Shown here piece after piece: positions 36,874-50,140 of a stretch of 64,000 nt of DNA. Positions within the stretch are counted from its first letter, which is position 1. Every line of letters starts with the position of its first letter. Origin of the DNA: CAZQFV01 sp964613665 (GTDB taxonomy: Bacteria; Chloroflexota; Chloroflexia; DTKN01). The stretch spans positions 1 to 64,000 of the forward strand of contig CAZTIG010000009.1 in the NCBI GenBank assembly GCA_964613665.1, written 5' to 3'. The notes beneath the pieces are model-generated. The model saw only the letters and a program-made list of their open reading frames with translations. It did no database searches and had not been told where the DNA came from. The position numbers and the translations under genes were made by a program.

Positions 36874-37350
36874 CTAGCCGTGGCTGATGAGCCCCGGCGT
36901 GAGCGCTGAGATGAGCGCCGTTTGCGTCTTGCGCAGCCTGGACGCGACGATGGCTGCCAGCCTACTCATGACGGCGAAACCGGATTCCGGGTCCTCGTCC
37001 AGGACGCGCAGCAGCTCGGCCCCGTCCACGACGGCCAGACTGGTCGGCTCCAGGCAGATGGCTGTCGAGGTGTAGGCGTGCGGCTCGACGAGCGCCGACC
37101 AGCCAAAGATCTCTCCCCGGTCCCGGACGGCGGCGACCATCACCTTCTCCTCGCCTGCTGGCGTATCGATCCGCAGGGTCACCAACCCATGCTCCAGCAC
37201 ATACAGGTAGCGGGCCTCGCTGCGTTCGGAGAAGATGGTGGTTCCGCGGGGAAACGCCGCTTGCCGGCAGCCAGCGGCGATCTTCTCGATGAGTTCCGGT
37301 CGCAGTCCCTTGAAGAGCTCTGACTCCGTCAACAGGCCCATAGACACCAT
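36874..37350 (-). CDS. Stand-alone cyclic-nucleotide-binding-fold protein
   Basis: A 158-residue protein with a Crp-type beta-roll (LFKGLRPELIEKIAAGC ... TTIFSERSEARYLYVLEHGLVTLRI ... EIFGWSALVEPHAYTSTAICLEPTSLAVVDGAELLRVL). It stops after a C-helix-like segment and has no winged helix, so it cannot bind DNA as CRP does. The phosphate-binding loop is GEIFGWSALVEPHAYT: it lacks the usual GExxLxxxxxRxA Arg, so ligand binding is doubtful. ATG 37350 follows GAGGAGGAAG. Confidence 0.85.
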   Translation of the reverse strand: MVSMGLLTESELFKGLRPELIEKIAAGCRQAAFPRGTTIFSERSEARYLYVLEHGLVTLRIDTPAGEEKVMVAAVRDRGEIFGWSALVEPHAYTSTAICLEPTSLAVVDGAELLRVLDEDPESGFAVMSRLAAIVASRLRKTQTALISALTPGLISHG

Positions 37351-37562
37351 TTCTTCCTCCTCGCGCTCTGCGCACGATGCCTACCTGTCATTCGGCAGCA
37401 TTGCCGCAGTCCAACGTCTTACCTCCTCGTGCCTGGCCGGTGGCTCGAAGCCTGCCGACCTCTGGGCCGACCTGCCGCGCACTTGTCGGCGCGAGAGTCC
37501 ATCCTGGCCCGAAAAACGCCTCTCCTCCGTTATGACATGCTCCTGCGGAGAACGACTGGCGA

Positions 37563-37591
37563 ATTGTACCACATTGTGCGCCGATGCGCAA
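37563..37591 (-). promoter_or_regulatory. Promoter upstream of the cNMP-fold gene
   Basis: TTGCGC (37591-37586), 17-bp spacer and TACAAT (37568-37563), very similar along its length to the thiolase promoter. The leader of about 200 bases has a spare CACGAGGAGGT at 37431-37421 like that in the thiolase leader. No gene other than these elements is seen in 37351-37599. Confidence 0.65.
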
Positions 37592-37599
37592 CCTCGTCC

Positions 37600-38037
37600 T
37601 CACTGCCCGCAGTACGGACAGACCTGCCAGGTGAGGTCCATCAGGCGATCGCAGGTGGCGCACTTTTTCTTCAGGGGGGTGTGGCAGTGAGGGCACAGCA
37701 AGAAGTCGGGTTCGACGCCGCGCTGGCATGTCGGGCAGACCGGGCGTTCCTCAAAGGCTTGCATGATGTACTCGCGCTCCTGGATGCGGGCGTGGATATC
37801 GGACAGCTTCTCGTGGGGCCGGAAGGCCATGTACAGGAGCACCCCACCGAGCGGGATGAGCAGGGCCACCAGGACCGCCAAGAGCTGCGCCAAGAGGTTG
37901 TCGCTGCGCAGGCGGATGTCCCAGTAGGTCCAGACTACCAAGCCCAGCCAGAGCAGAGCCAGATACACACCGAGGATGATACCGATGACCATGAGGACGG
38001 GCACAATCTGGTCGATGTACTGCTGAATCACTTCCAT
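37600..38037 (-). CDS. Two-TM protein with C-terminal double zinc ribbon
   Basis: A 145-residue protein. Two membrane segments (about 10-37 and 48-70) are followed by a cytoplasmic tail with CPTCQRG, CPHCHTPLKKKCATC and CPYCGQ, i.e. two zinc ribbons. It ends the operon pdxS...DarA-like. Function unknown; similar proteins often sit next to cell-envelope or signalling genes. Confidence 0.82.
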   Translation of the reverse strand: MEVIQQYIDQIVPVLMVIGIILGVYLALLWLGLVVWTYWDIRLRSDNLLAQLLAVLVALLIPLGGVLLYMAFRPHEKLSDIHARIQEREYIMQAFEERPVCPTCQRGVEPDFLLCPHCHTPLKKKCATCDRLMDLTWQVCPYCGQ

Positions 38038-38081
38038 AGAATGGGGCCTCCTTCAGGATACGTATCTGGCGGAACTCGCCT

Positions 38082-38420
38082 CTAGCCCAGATGCCGGAGA
38101 TCGTCTACCGGCAGGACAAAGACGTGCGCTCCCCCCACCTGGACCTCGACCGGGGCCGGCGGAAACAGCCCTCCGGTCTCCAGCATGGGCGAGATCGGGC
38201 TCAGGTAGCGCGTGCGGGAGTGGCAGCACTGCTTGACCACCGCCAGCACGGTGTCGACTTCCTCCTCCTTCACGGCGATGAAGAGGGTGTCGTTGGCCTC
38301 CATGAGGAACCCGCCCAGGCTGGCCACGTGGGTGAAGGTGAACCCGGCTGCGGTCAGCCCCTGGCGGAGCTCCTCCATGTCCCGGCGCTGCACGATGGCA
38401 ATGATCAGCCGTAGGGCCAT
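38082..38420 (-). CDS. Cyclic-di-AMP receptor-like (DarA/PII-like) protein
   Basis: A 112-residue ferredoxin-fold protein. IIAIVQRRDMEELRQGLTAAGFTFTHVASLGGFLMEANDTLFIAVKEEEVDTVLAVVKQCC closely follows the DarA/PstA family (VQ, GFLxxGNxTLxxG, then C-terminal region after HSRTRYL). DarA trimers bind cyclic-di-AMP. Its start is four bases after the R3H ATPase stop, indicating coupling. Ligand binding here is inferred from the family. Confidence 0.8.
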   Translation of the reverse strand: MALRLIIAIVQRRDMEELRQGLTAAGFTFTHVASLGGFLMEANDTLFIAVKEEEVDTVLAVVKQCCHSRTRYLSPISPMLETGGLFPPAPVEVQVGGAHVFVLPVDDLRHLG

Positions 38421-38424
38421 GGCC

Positions 38425-40107
38425 TTACCCCCTTTCGTCTCGGCGCAGGACGCGCACCCGGCGGCGGGGCTCGTGCCCCTGGCTCTGCGAGTCCAGCCGG
38501 TAGTGCTCGATCATCTCGTGCTGCAGCCTTCGGATATAGGCGTTCTGGGGTGTCAGCTCCACCTCTGCCTGCGTGCCGTTGAGGACCTGCTCGATCGCCT
38601 GCTGCGTCTCCTGTAGGGCGGTGGCTACCTGGTCCTCCTCGCCCGGCTTGCGGTTGGAGATGAGGGCTAGGCAGTTCTCGATCTGCGCGACGGTGTTTGA
38701 CTTGAGCACATAGACCGGGATGCCGGCCTCCTCGGCCTCGCGCAGGCGGCGCGGAGCCTGGCGGTAGTAGCTCTGCAAGGTGATGACCGCGTTGGCCTGT
38801 CCCAGGTCTTCCACCAGGTTGACCGCTACGCCCACCATCCGCGCCGCCCGTCCCAGGCGTTTACGGTTCACCCCGAACGAGTACACCCGCAGGGGTCCGC
38901 GCTGTCGCGGCGGGGCTGGCGTGGGCTCTTCCTCGGCGCGTGCGCCTGCTACCTCGCCGCGTTTGCCCTCGGCCCGGCGGCGCTGCTCCGGTCGGCGCAC
39001 CTCCTGGCGGCGCCGCTCCAGGCTGCTGCCGAAGTAGTCACGCTCGGTGCGCCGCTCGACCTGGCCGTCCTCTTGGCGGTGGCGGATCTCGGCCGGCGCC
39101 GGAAAGCCGCGCAGGATCGAGTCGACCACCTCGGCCACGTTGTGGTGGACGGCAACGGTGTCCCAGTCCTGGATCTCCACGACGATGTCAAAGGTCGGTG
39201 GAGCGCGCCGCTCCAGGACGGTCTTTTGCGTGCCGCGCCGGCGGGCCTCCTCGTCGCCCAATGTCACCGACTGGATTCCTCCGATCAGATCGGAGAGCGT
39301 CGGGTTGAGCATGAGGTTCTCCATGGTGTTGCCGTGAGCCGTGGCCACGAGCTGCACGCCGCGCTCGGCGATCGTCCGGGCCGCGGCGGCTTCCAACTCG
39401 GTGCCGATCTCATCGATGACGATGACTTCGGGCATGTGGTTCTCCACCGCCTCGATCATCACCGCGTGCTGCCGGTCCGGGCTGGGCACCTGCATACGGC
39501 GGGCCCGCCCGATGGCCGGGTGGGGAATGTCGCCGTCGCCGCCGATCTCGTTGGAGGTGTCGACGATGATCACGCGCTTGCGAAAGTCGTCGGCCAGGAC
39601 GCGGGCGACCTCGCGCAGCATGGTCGTCTTGCCCACGCCCGGGCGGCCGAGCAGCAGGGTGCTCTGCCCGGTCTCGACCAGGTCCTGGATGATGGCGATG
39701 GTGCCGTAGACGGCCCGGCCCACCCGGCAGGTCAGGCCGATGACGCGGCCGTCGCGGCTGCGGATGGCCGAGATGCGGTGCAGCGTACGGGTGATGCCGG
39801 CCCGGTTGTCGCCGCTGAAGAGGCTGATGCGGGCAATGACATAGTCCAGGTCCGCCTGGCTGACCTCATCCGGGCTGAGCGCGAGCTCGCGCCCCGGAAA
39901 ACGGGCCTCGGGCGGCCGGCCCAGGTCGAGCACAATCTCCAGCAGCTCGGCCAGCGCCGGCTCGCGGCGCAGCGGCTCCTGCAGCCGCGGCGGCAGTGCC
40001 GCCAGCAGGGCGTCCAGGTCATCGGTAACCTGGGTGTGCACGACCGGCAGCTCGGCCGGTTCTGGCCTGGGAAGAGGCGACTGGCGCGCCTGTGCAAACG
40101 GTTTCAT
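38425..40107 (-). CDS. Ycf45/SpoIIIAA-like AAA ATPase with R3H domain
   Basis: A 560-residue protein. Walker A GRPGVGKTTMLREVARVL, sensor IDEIGTELEAAAARTIAERGVQLVATAHG in the central ATPase domain, then an acidic/basic hinge (about 330-410), a DUF-like domain (RVYSFGVNRKRLGRAARMVGV) and a C-terminal R3H domain (YIRRLQHEMIEHYRLDSQSQGHEPRRR) that binds single-stranded nucleic acid. It corresponds to the chloroplast Ycf45 family. Start ATG 40107 has AGGA upstream; the long open frame beyond it overlaps other genes. Confidence 0.9.
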   Translation of the reverse strand: MKPFAQARQSPLPRPEPAELPVVHTQVTDDLDALLAALPPRLQEPLRREPALAELLEIVLDLGRPPEARFPGRELALSPDEVSQADLDYVIARISLFSGDNRAGITRTLHRISAIRSRDGRVIGLTCRVGRAVYGTIAIIQDLVETGQSTLLLGRPGVGKTTMLREVARVLADDFRKRVIIVDTSNEIGGDGDIPHPAIGRARRMQVPSPDRQHAVMIEAVENHMPEVIVIDEIGTELEAAAARTIAERGVQLVATAHGNTMENLMLNPTLSDLIGGIQSVTLGDEEARRRGTQKTVLERRAPPTFDIVVEIQDWDTVAVHHNVAEVVDSILRGFPAPAEIRHRQEDGQVERRTERDYFGSSLERRRQEVRRPEQRRRAEGKRGEVAGARAEEEPTPAPPRQRGPLRVYSFGVNRKRLGRAARMVGVAVNLVEDLGQANAVITLQSYYRQAPRRLREAEEAGIPVYVLKSNTVAQIENCLALISNRKPGEEDQVATALQETQQAIEQVLNGTQAEVELTPQNAYIRRLQHEMIEHYRLDSQSQGHEPRRRVRVLRRDERG

Positions 40108-40175
40108 CGCATTCCTGCGGTTCCTCCGGCGCCGGCCCGCACGGCGGGCCTGTCGATCATGATACAGCAACGTCC

Positions 40176-41156
40176 TCAGTCTTCTCGACGCTGAATGAAC
40201 GCCTGCCCCACGGACGGAGCGCTCGGCGCGGCCTCCAGCGAGCGTTCCGGGGCGCGCACCGCCTGGGGCTGGCGGGCCTCCTGCCGCACGGTCAGGTACT
40301 TGGCCAACAGGACCTGTCTGGCGCAGGGGCGGAAGCCGGCGCGGCGGGTCACCTCCAGCAGCTCGCCCTGGTAGCTGCGCAGGACCAGGTAGGTCGGCGC
40401 CGCGGCTCCGCCGAGCCCGTGGGCAAGCATCTCCGCCGCGTACTGGCGGTAGGCCGGGTCCAGGAGCAGGTCCAGCCGCGTCCCGCGCGGGCCGCGCCAG
40501 CGCCGCAGGTACGCCCGTACCACGCCCTCCTCCTGCCAGGCCCAGGCTTCCGTGCCCCCGTGGGGCTGCCAGAAATCGTTGGAGTGCCCTTCGGCGTGCT
40601 GAACGATCGGTGGGGTCAGGCCGACGTAGAGCTGCTGGATGGCCCACAGGTTCTCCGCCTGCACGGGCTGGAATGCGGCGAACGGGCGGCCGGCCGCCGC
40701 CGGGGTGCTCTCGGCCTGCAGGATCGTCTCCTCGGCAAAGGGGCTGAACCCGACCCGCCGGAACATCTCCAGGGACTCCTCGCCGGGCACCGCGGCCAGC
40801 AGGCGGGTGACCCGGTGCCGGCCGGCGGCCGTCCCCATGCCGATCAGCAGCTCTTCCCATAGGCCGGCCGCGGCCTCCTGCCCCGCCTTCCAGACGGCCA
40901 GATAGCGCACCTGCCAGGAAGAGTCCTGCCGACACGACTGGGCCTGGGCGCAGGCCAGCAGCCGCCTGTCCTCCCACAGCAGCAGCGTGTAGCAGGGCTC
41001 GTGCGGCCGCAGCCAGGAAGCCAGCAGCTCGCGCAGCGGATGGTGCGGGCTGAGCAACTGCCGGGCCAGGTCGCAGCGCAGCTCCGCCGCCGGGGGCGCG
41101 CCAAAGGCCAACACGTCGAGCGGGCCGGCCGGCCGGGTCTCCTTCGCCATCGTCAT
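40176..41156 (-). CDS. GNAT-like protein of the PdxST operon
   Basis: A 326-residue protein that I recognise only as two tandem acetyltransferase-like folds (RVTRLLAAVPGEESLEMFRRVGFSPF; TYLVLRSYQGELLEVTRRAGFRPCARQVLLAKYLTV). The acetyl-CoA loop Q/RxxGxG/A is not clear. ATG 41156 overlaps the pdxT stop (ATGA), so translation is coupled. Substrate unknown. Confidence 0.7.
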   Translation of the reverse strand: MTMAKETRPAGPLDVLAFGAPPAAELRCDLARQLLSPHHPLRELLASWLRPHEPCYTLLLWEDRRLLACAQAQSCRQDSSWQVRYLAVWKAGQEAAAGLWEELLIGMGTAAGRHRVTRLLAAVPGEESLEMFRRVGFSPFAEETILQAESTPAAAGRPFAAFQPVQAENLWAIQQLYVGLTPPIVQHAEGHSNDFWQPHGGTEAWAWQEEGVVRAYLRRWRGPRGTRLDLLLDPAYRQYAAEMLAHGLGGAAAPTYLVLRSYQGELLEVTRRAGFRPCARQVLLAKYLTVRQEARQPQAVRAPERSLEAAPSAPSVGQAFIQRRED

Positions 41157-41728
41157 CCCACCAGGCTCAAGAAGTGGCGGTGAAAGCGGTCGTCCATGGT
41201 CAGCTCGGGGTGGAAGGCTGTCGCCAGCAGGTTGCCCTGCTGCACGGCCACGACCCGGCCGTCCTCCAGGCGCGCCACGACCTCGACGCCCGGCCCGCAC
41301 TCCTGCACGTAGGGGGCACGGATAAAGACGCCCCGGAAGGGCGGCGGCCCCAGGCGCGGAACCTCCACGTCGGCCTCGAAGCTGTCTACCTGCCGGCCGA
41401 AGCCGTTGCGCACGACGGTGATGTCCAGCAGGCCCAGGAGCGGCTGGCCGGGAACACCGTCCACCGCCTGGCGCGAGAGCAAGATCATCCCGGCACAAGT
41501 GCCCCACAGTGCCCGGCCGGCCCGGGCCAGCTCGACGATCGGCTCCGCCAGGCCGTAGGTGACGATCAGCTTGCCGATGGTCGTGCTCTCCCCTCCGGGA
41601 ATGATCAGCCCGCTCAAGTCCGCCAGCTCGGCCGGTCGGCGCACCTCTGCCGTCTCTACACCGAGGCGGCGGAGCACGGCGACGTGCTCGGCAAAGTCGC
41701 CCTGGAGGGCCAAAACGCCGATCCTCAT
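41153..41728 (-). CDS. pdxT: Pyridoxal 5'-phosphate synthase glutaminase subunit PdxT
   Basis: A 191-residue class I glutamine amidotransferase supplying ammonia to PdxS. LIIPGGESTTIGKL, LWGTCAGMILL (nucleophile Cys) and the C-terminal FHPELTMDDRFHRHFL (His-x-Glu) are all intact. It directly follows pdxS with a two-base gap. Confidence 0.96.
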   Translation of the reverse strand: MRIGVLALQGDFAEHVAVLRRLGVETAEVRRPAELADLSGLIIPGGESTTIGKLIVTYGLAEPIVELARAGRALWGTCAGMILLSRQAVDGVPGQPLLGLLDITVVRNGFGRQVDSFEADVEVPRLGPPPFRGVFIRAPYVQECGPGVEVVARLEDGRVVAVQQGNLLATAFHPELTMDDRFHRHFLSLVG

Positions 41729-41730
41729 TC

Positions 41731-42615
41731 CTACCAGCCTCGCCCCGCCAGCCGCTCATCGGCAGGAATCGCCGCCATCTCCAGTCCCGGCATGGCCTCG
41801 CCCAGCCCGCGGGAGACCTCGGCGATGACCGCCGGGTCGCGGAAGTGGGTGGTGGCCTCGACGATGGCCTTGGCCCGGCGGGCCGGATCGGCGCTCTTGA
41901 AAATGCCCGAGCCGACAAAGACGCCGTCCACGCCGAGCTGCATCATGAGCGCGGCGTCGGCCGGGGTGGCGATGCCGCCGGCGGCAAAGTTGACCACCGG
42001 CAGTCGGCCCAGCCTGGCCGTCTCGACCACCAGGTCGTAGGGGGCGCCCATCTCCTTGGCCGCGTGCATCAGCTCCTCGGGGGCCATGTGCTGGATGCGG
42101 CGGATCTCGCCCAGGACGGCGCGGGCGTGGCGCACGGCCTCGACGACGTTGCCGGTTCCGGCCTCGCCCTTGGTTCGGATCATCGCCGCCCCCTCGCCGA
42201 TACGCCGCAGCGCCTCGCCCAGGTTGCGGCAGCCGCAGACAAAGGGCACCTTGAAGGCGTGCTTGTCGATGTGGTGCTCCTCGTCGGCCGGGGTGAGGAC
42301 CTCGCTCTCGTCGACATAGTCGACCCCCAGCGCCTCCAGCACCTGCGCTTCGACAAAGTGGCCGATACGGCACTTGGCCATGACCGGGATACTGACGGCC
42401 TCCATAATGCCTACGATCAGCTCGGGATCGCTCATGCGGGCCACGCCGCCGTGGGCGCGGATGTCGGCCGGCACGCGCTCCAGCGCCATCACCGCGCAGG
42501 CGCCGGCCTCCTCGGCAATCCGGGCGTGCTCCGGGGTGACCACGTCCATGATCACCCCGCCCTTGAGCATCTGGGCCAGCCCGACTTTGGTCCTCCAGGT
42601 TGATTTCTCCACCAT
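41731..42615 (-). CDS. pdxS: Pyridoxal 5'-phosphate synthase lyase subunit PdxS
   Basis: A 294-residue TIM barrel that makes PLP from ribose 5-phosphate and glyceraldehyde 3-phosphate with PdxT ammonia. VIMDVVTPEHARIAEEAGACAVMALERVPADIR, the phosphate loop GEAGTGNVVEAVRHAR and the second Lys loop (LPVVNFAAGGIATPADAAL) are typical. ATG 42615 follows AGGAGGTGGATC. It starts a probable operon of six genes. Confidence 0.97.
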   Translation of the reverse strand: MVEKSTWRTKVGLAQMLKGGVIMDVVTPEHARIAEEAGACAVMALERVPADIRAHGGVARMSDPELIVGIMEAVSIPVMAKCRIGHFVEAQVLEALGVDYVDESEVLTPADEEHHIDKHAFKVPFVCGCRNLGEALRRIGEGAAMIRTKGEAGTGNVVEAVRHARAVLGEIRRIQHMAPEELMHAAKEMGAPYDLVVETARLGRLPVVNFAAGGIATPADAALMMQLGVDGVFVGSGIFKSADPARRAKAIVEATTHFRDPAVIAEVSRGLGEAMPGLEMAAIPADERLAGRGW

Positions 42616-42706
42616 GATCCACCTCCTGGCGCGCCGTTGCGCTCATCCACATCGGCGGCGGTGCCATCGCTGCCGCGCACCGCGCCGCCGCAGATTGGCC
42701 GCCCCT

Positions 42707-42735
42707 ATTGTACTACAGCCTGCCCAGGGGTGCAA
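42707..42735 (-). promoter_or_regulatory. Promoter of the pdxS operon
   Basis: TTGCAC (42735-42730), 17-bp spacer and TACAAT (42712-42707), the -10 preceded by TGTAG as at the thiolase gene. Confidence 0.7.
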
Positions 42736-42746
42736 CTTCGCCGATG

Positions 42747-42893
42747 AGCGTTACGGGTTGGGGACCACGCCTGGCACAATCGGATCGGCCATTGCGTAAG
42801 GCCAAAGAGGCCCCTTTTTCGTGCTTTCGCCGAGGCCAAGCCGGCCTCCGGGGCATCTCTTTCCGTTCGGGCTTGTCCCCAACACGCAACGCT
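42747..42893. repeat. Inverted-repeat element of about 147 bp
   Basis: AGCGTTACGGGTTGGGGACC at the left (42747-42766) matches, in reverse complement, the right end around 42874-42893 (AGCGTTGCGTGTTGGGGACA when read from the other strand), 17 of 20 bases alike. Between them is a GGCC-rich hairpin followed by CCTTTTT. The element occupies the space between the pdxS promoter and the histidine kinase stop. It looks like a MITE-type or REP-type sequence; 42894-43008 holds nothing recognisable. Confidence 0.6.
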
Positions 42894-43008
42894 CTCCGCC
42901 CCGCCGGTCTGGCGAACCTGCTGGCGAGCCCGGTCTTTGCGGCGGTGGGGCAATCCGAGGTCGTTTCCGAGGCAGGGCTGGGGTGGGCCACCGATCTCCC
43001 GCTTGTGG

Positions 43009-44841
43009 TTACGCGGATGCTCCCTCGGGGACCGTCTCGTCTTGGAGGATCGGCAGGGCAAAGGAGAAGGTGCTGCCCTGCCCCAGGGCACTGCGCATCC
43101 AGACGTGCCCGCGGTGCTGCTCGACGATGGACCGCACCAGGGCTAGCCCCAGGCCGGTGCCGGGGATGCCGTCCGTGGCCCGTGTCTGCACGCGGTAGAA
43201 CTTCTGGAAGAGCTGCTGCTGGTCCTGGGGCGCGATCCCCAGGCCGGTGTCGGTGACGCTGAAGACGACCTCGTGCTCGTTCCGGCCCAGGTGCACCCGG
43301 ACGGTACCGGGCGGTGGGGTGTACTTGATGGCGTTGTCCACCAGGTTGGACACCACCTGGCGCAGCCGGCCGGCGTTGCCCTCCACGAACGGCAGGCCGG
43401 GCTCGATCTCTGCCAGTAGCTCCAGCTTCTTCAGCTCGGCATTGCCCTGCAGCGCGTCCAGCGCCGCAGTGACTACCTCCTCCAAGGAGCATGGCGACAT
43501 CGGCATGTCGATCCCCGCTTCGATCTTGGCCAGGTCCAGCAGGTCGCCGATGAGGTCGTTCATCTGCGCGACGGCCTTGGTCACGTGCTGCAGGGCCTCG
43601 CTCTGCTCCTCCGTCACCGGCCCGATCAGTGGGACCAGCTCGGCGTAGCCGCGCACCGCCGTCAGCGGCGAGCGCAGGTCGTGGGAGACGGTGGACACGA
43701 ACTCGCTCTTGACCCGGTCCAGCTCCTTCAGGTAGGTGATATCCTGCATGATGGCCACCCAGCCCACTCCCGCGATGGGGGAGATGCTGCAGTAGCGCAC
43801 GCGCCCGTCGGCGGTGGTCAGCTCACCGGTGACGGCCTCGTTGCGCTCCAGGGCCTGCTCCAGGAGCGCCTGCAGGGCCGGGTGCGACACTTCCTGGGTG
43901 ACGGGCTGGCCCAGAGCTGCCTCGGTCGACACGCCAAAAGCCCGCTCGGCGGCGCGGTTCAGCAGCACGATCTGCTGGGCGTTGTCCACGACGATGACGG
44001 CATCGGTTGTGCCGTCCAGGACGGCGGCGAGCTTGCGCCGCTCGGTCTCGGCGGCTGTGTACAGGTCGGCGTTCTCCAGGCAGATGGCGGCCTGCTGGGC
44101 CAGCTCCTGCAGCAGCGTCAGGTGCGTGTCGCTGAACTGAAAGGGAAAGGGGTGGGTCAGCACCATCACCCCCAGGACGCGGTTGCGCCGCAGGAACGGC
44201 ACGGCGACGGCGGAGCGGGCCGGCTCCTCGTCCTCGGGGAAGGTGAGCCAGCGGGGGTCCGCGGCCGTGTCGAAGATGATATCGCCGCGGCGGTTGAGCA
44301 CCACCCATCCGGCCAGACCCCTGCTCAGGATGGCGGTGGTGCGCTCGCTGGTGTGACTTTCCCGGGAGAGGAAGGACTCGCCCACCCGGCCGTGCTCGTC
44401 GATGAGGACGATGCTGCCCCAGCGGGCCTGGGCGGCGCGGATGGCCCGGTCTAGGATGCCGCGCAGGACGCGGCGCGGCTCCAGCGAGCTGGCCAGTTGC
44501 GTGAAGCTCTGGTGCAGGAACTCGGCCTGGTCGCGCTCGGTGGTCAGTTGGTCGGACTTGCGGCGCAGATCCTGGGTCAGCTCAAAGACCTGCTCACGGG
44601 CCTGGGCAATGGACTGCTCGCGCGCGCGGATCTGCTGGCCCCAGTTCCGCGGCGGCACCCGGGCCAGGCGCAGCATGATCAGCGTGTAGGCACCGGCACT
44701 GGCCAGCGTGCCGAGGCTGAGGAGGATCAACCCCTCGGGGGACCAGCGGCCCAACCCGGCCAAGAGTGTCAGTCCCAGGATGACCAGCAGGAAGAGGACC
44801 GAGACCAAGAAGATGCCACGATCGCGCAACCAGCCTCTCAT
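43009..44841 (-). CDS. Membrane histidine kinase with GAF and PAS domains (orphan)
   Basis: A 610-residue sensor kinase: two membrane segments (11-32, 37-60), a coiled coil, a GAF domain (about 120-265), a PAS domain (about 270-370), then HisKA with the phospho-acceptor in VSHDLRSPLTAVRGY, and an HATPase domain (NLVDNAIKY, DTGLGIAP, GTGLGLALV, GSTFSFALP). No response regulator gene is adjacent. ATG 44841 follows AGGGATC. It lies between pdxS and lon on the same strand. Confidence 0.93.
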   Translation of the reverse strand: MRGWLRDRGIFLVSVLFLLVILGLTLLAGLGRWSPEGLILLSLGTLASAGAYTLIMLRLARVPPRNWGQQIRAREQSIAQAREQVFELTQDLRRKSDQLTTERDQAEFLHQSFTQLASSLEPRRVLRGILDRAIRAAQARWGSIVLIDEHGRVGESFLSRESHTSERTTAILSRGLAGWVVLNRRGDIIFDTAADPRWLTFPEDEEPARSAVAVPFLRRNRVLGVMVLTHPFPFQFSDTHLTLLQELAQQAAICLENADLYTAAETERRKLAAVLDGTTDAVIVVDNAQQIVLLNRAAERAFGVSTEAALGQPVTQEVSHPALQALLEQALERNEAVTGELTTADGRVRYCSISPIAGVGWVAIMQDITYLKELDRVKSEFVSTVSHDLRSPLTAVRGYAELVPLIGPVTEEQSEALQHVTKAVAQMNDLIGDLLDLAKIEAGIDMPMSPCSLEEVVTAALDALQGNAELKKLELLAEIEPGLPFVEGNAGRLRQVVSNLVDNAIKYTPPPGTVRVHLGRNEHEVVFSVTDTGLGIAPQDQQQLFQKFYRVQTRATDGIPGTGLGLALVRSIVEQHRGHVWMRSALGQGSTFSFALPILQDETVPEGASA

Positions 44842-44885
44842 GGCGATCCCTTCTCTGCACGGCGGCGGCGCGGTGCCCCACTCGG

Positions 44886-47462
<2,577 letters not shown>

Positions 47463-47528
47463 GCCGTTCCTCCTGCCTCGCTGAAGGGGTACCCAAGGGA
47501 CAGCGAGGTCATCCCTGCGCCAATGGCC

Positions 47529-47987
47529 CTACTCCGGCTCGCCCACCTTGATCGTGACGCGCCGGACTGCTCCGCTGTTCCGGCTGCGCCGCGGCAGGTG
47601 GATCTTCAGGAACCCGTCCTCGTAGGTGGCGCCGACGGCGTCCTCCTGGACGGGCCACGGCAAGAAGATCTGCACGCAGAAAGGACCGTAGTTGATGCCC
47701 ATCTGGTAGTAGGAGATGCGCTCCGGGGGGTGATCGTCGGCGCGGAAACCCGAGACGGTGAGCGTCCGGTCGTCCAGGAGCACGCTGATCTCCTGCTCAC
47801 GCATGTTGGCCAGCTCCATCTTGACCGTCAGCCCGGTGGTCGTCTCGTAGACGTCCGTGGGCGGCCTCCAGGTCTCGCGGGAGCAGAGCGTGCCTCCGGG
47901 ATGCCGGCCCCACATGTCGCTGAAGAGCCGCTCCATTTCCCGCTGCATGAACTCGACGTCCCGAAACAGGCTCACGGGTTTGCGCAT
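47529..47987 (-). CDS. Small heat-shock protein (Hsp20/alpha-crystallin)
   Basis: A 152-residue chaperone. The alpha-crystallin domain begins PPTDVYETTTGLTVKMELANM and includes LTVSGFRADDHP; it ends with ATYEDGFLKIHLPRRS. The N-terminus has the RDVEFMQREMERLFSDMW helix. ATG 47987 has CGGAGGCACG. It holds unfolded proteins for ATP-driven chaperones; placed next to lon on the same strand, with a gap of 66 bases. Confidence 0.95.
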   Translation of the reverse strand: MRKPVSLFRDVEFMQREMERLFSDMWGRHPGGTLCSRETWRPPTDVYETTTGLTVKMELANMREQEISVLLDDRTLTVSGFRADDHPPERISYYQMGINYGPFCVQIFLPWPVQEDAVGATYEDGFLKIHLPRRSRNSGAVRRVTIKVGEPE

Positions 47988-48120
47988 CGCGTGCCTCCGC
48001 AGGGCGGGCCGGCCGAGCCCGATCCACCCCGATGCCGTTCGCTGTCGATGTGGCCGATCGGCGCAGCCCCGCAGGGCTGCCGTGACATCTCCTCCGGCGC
48101 GCCCGGCCGGGCACACCGGC

Positions 48121-50121
<2,001 letters not shown>

Positions 50122-50140
50122 CGATTCCTCCTGCGTGCCC

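Noticed and set aside
37381..37572. Small frame in the leader of the cNMP-fold gene
   Set aside because: It starts within the -10 region of the promoter and shows no family features.
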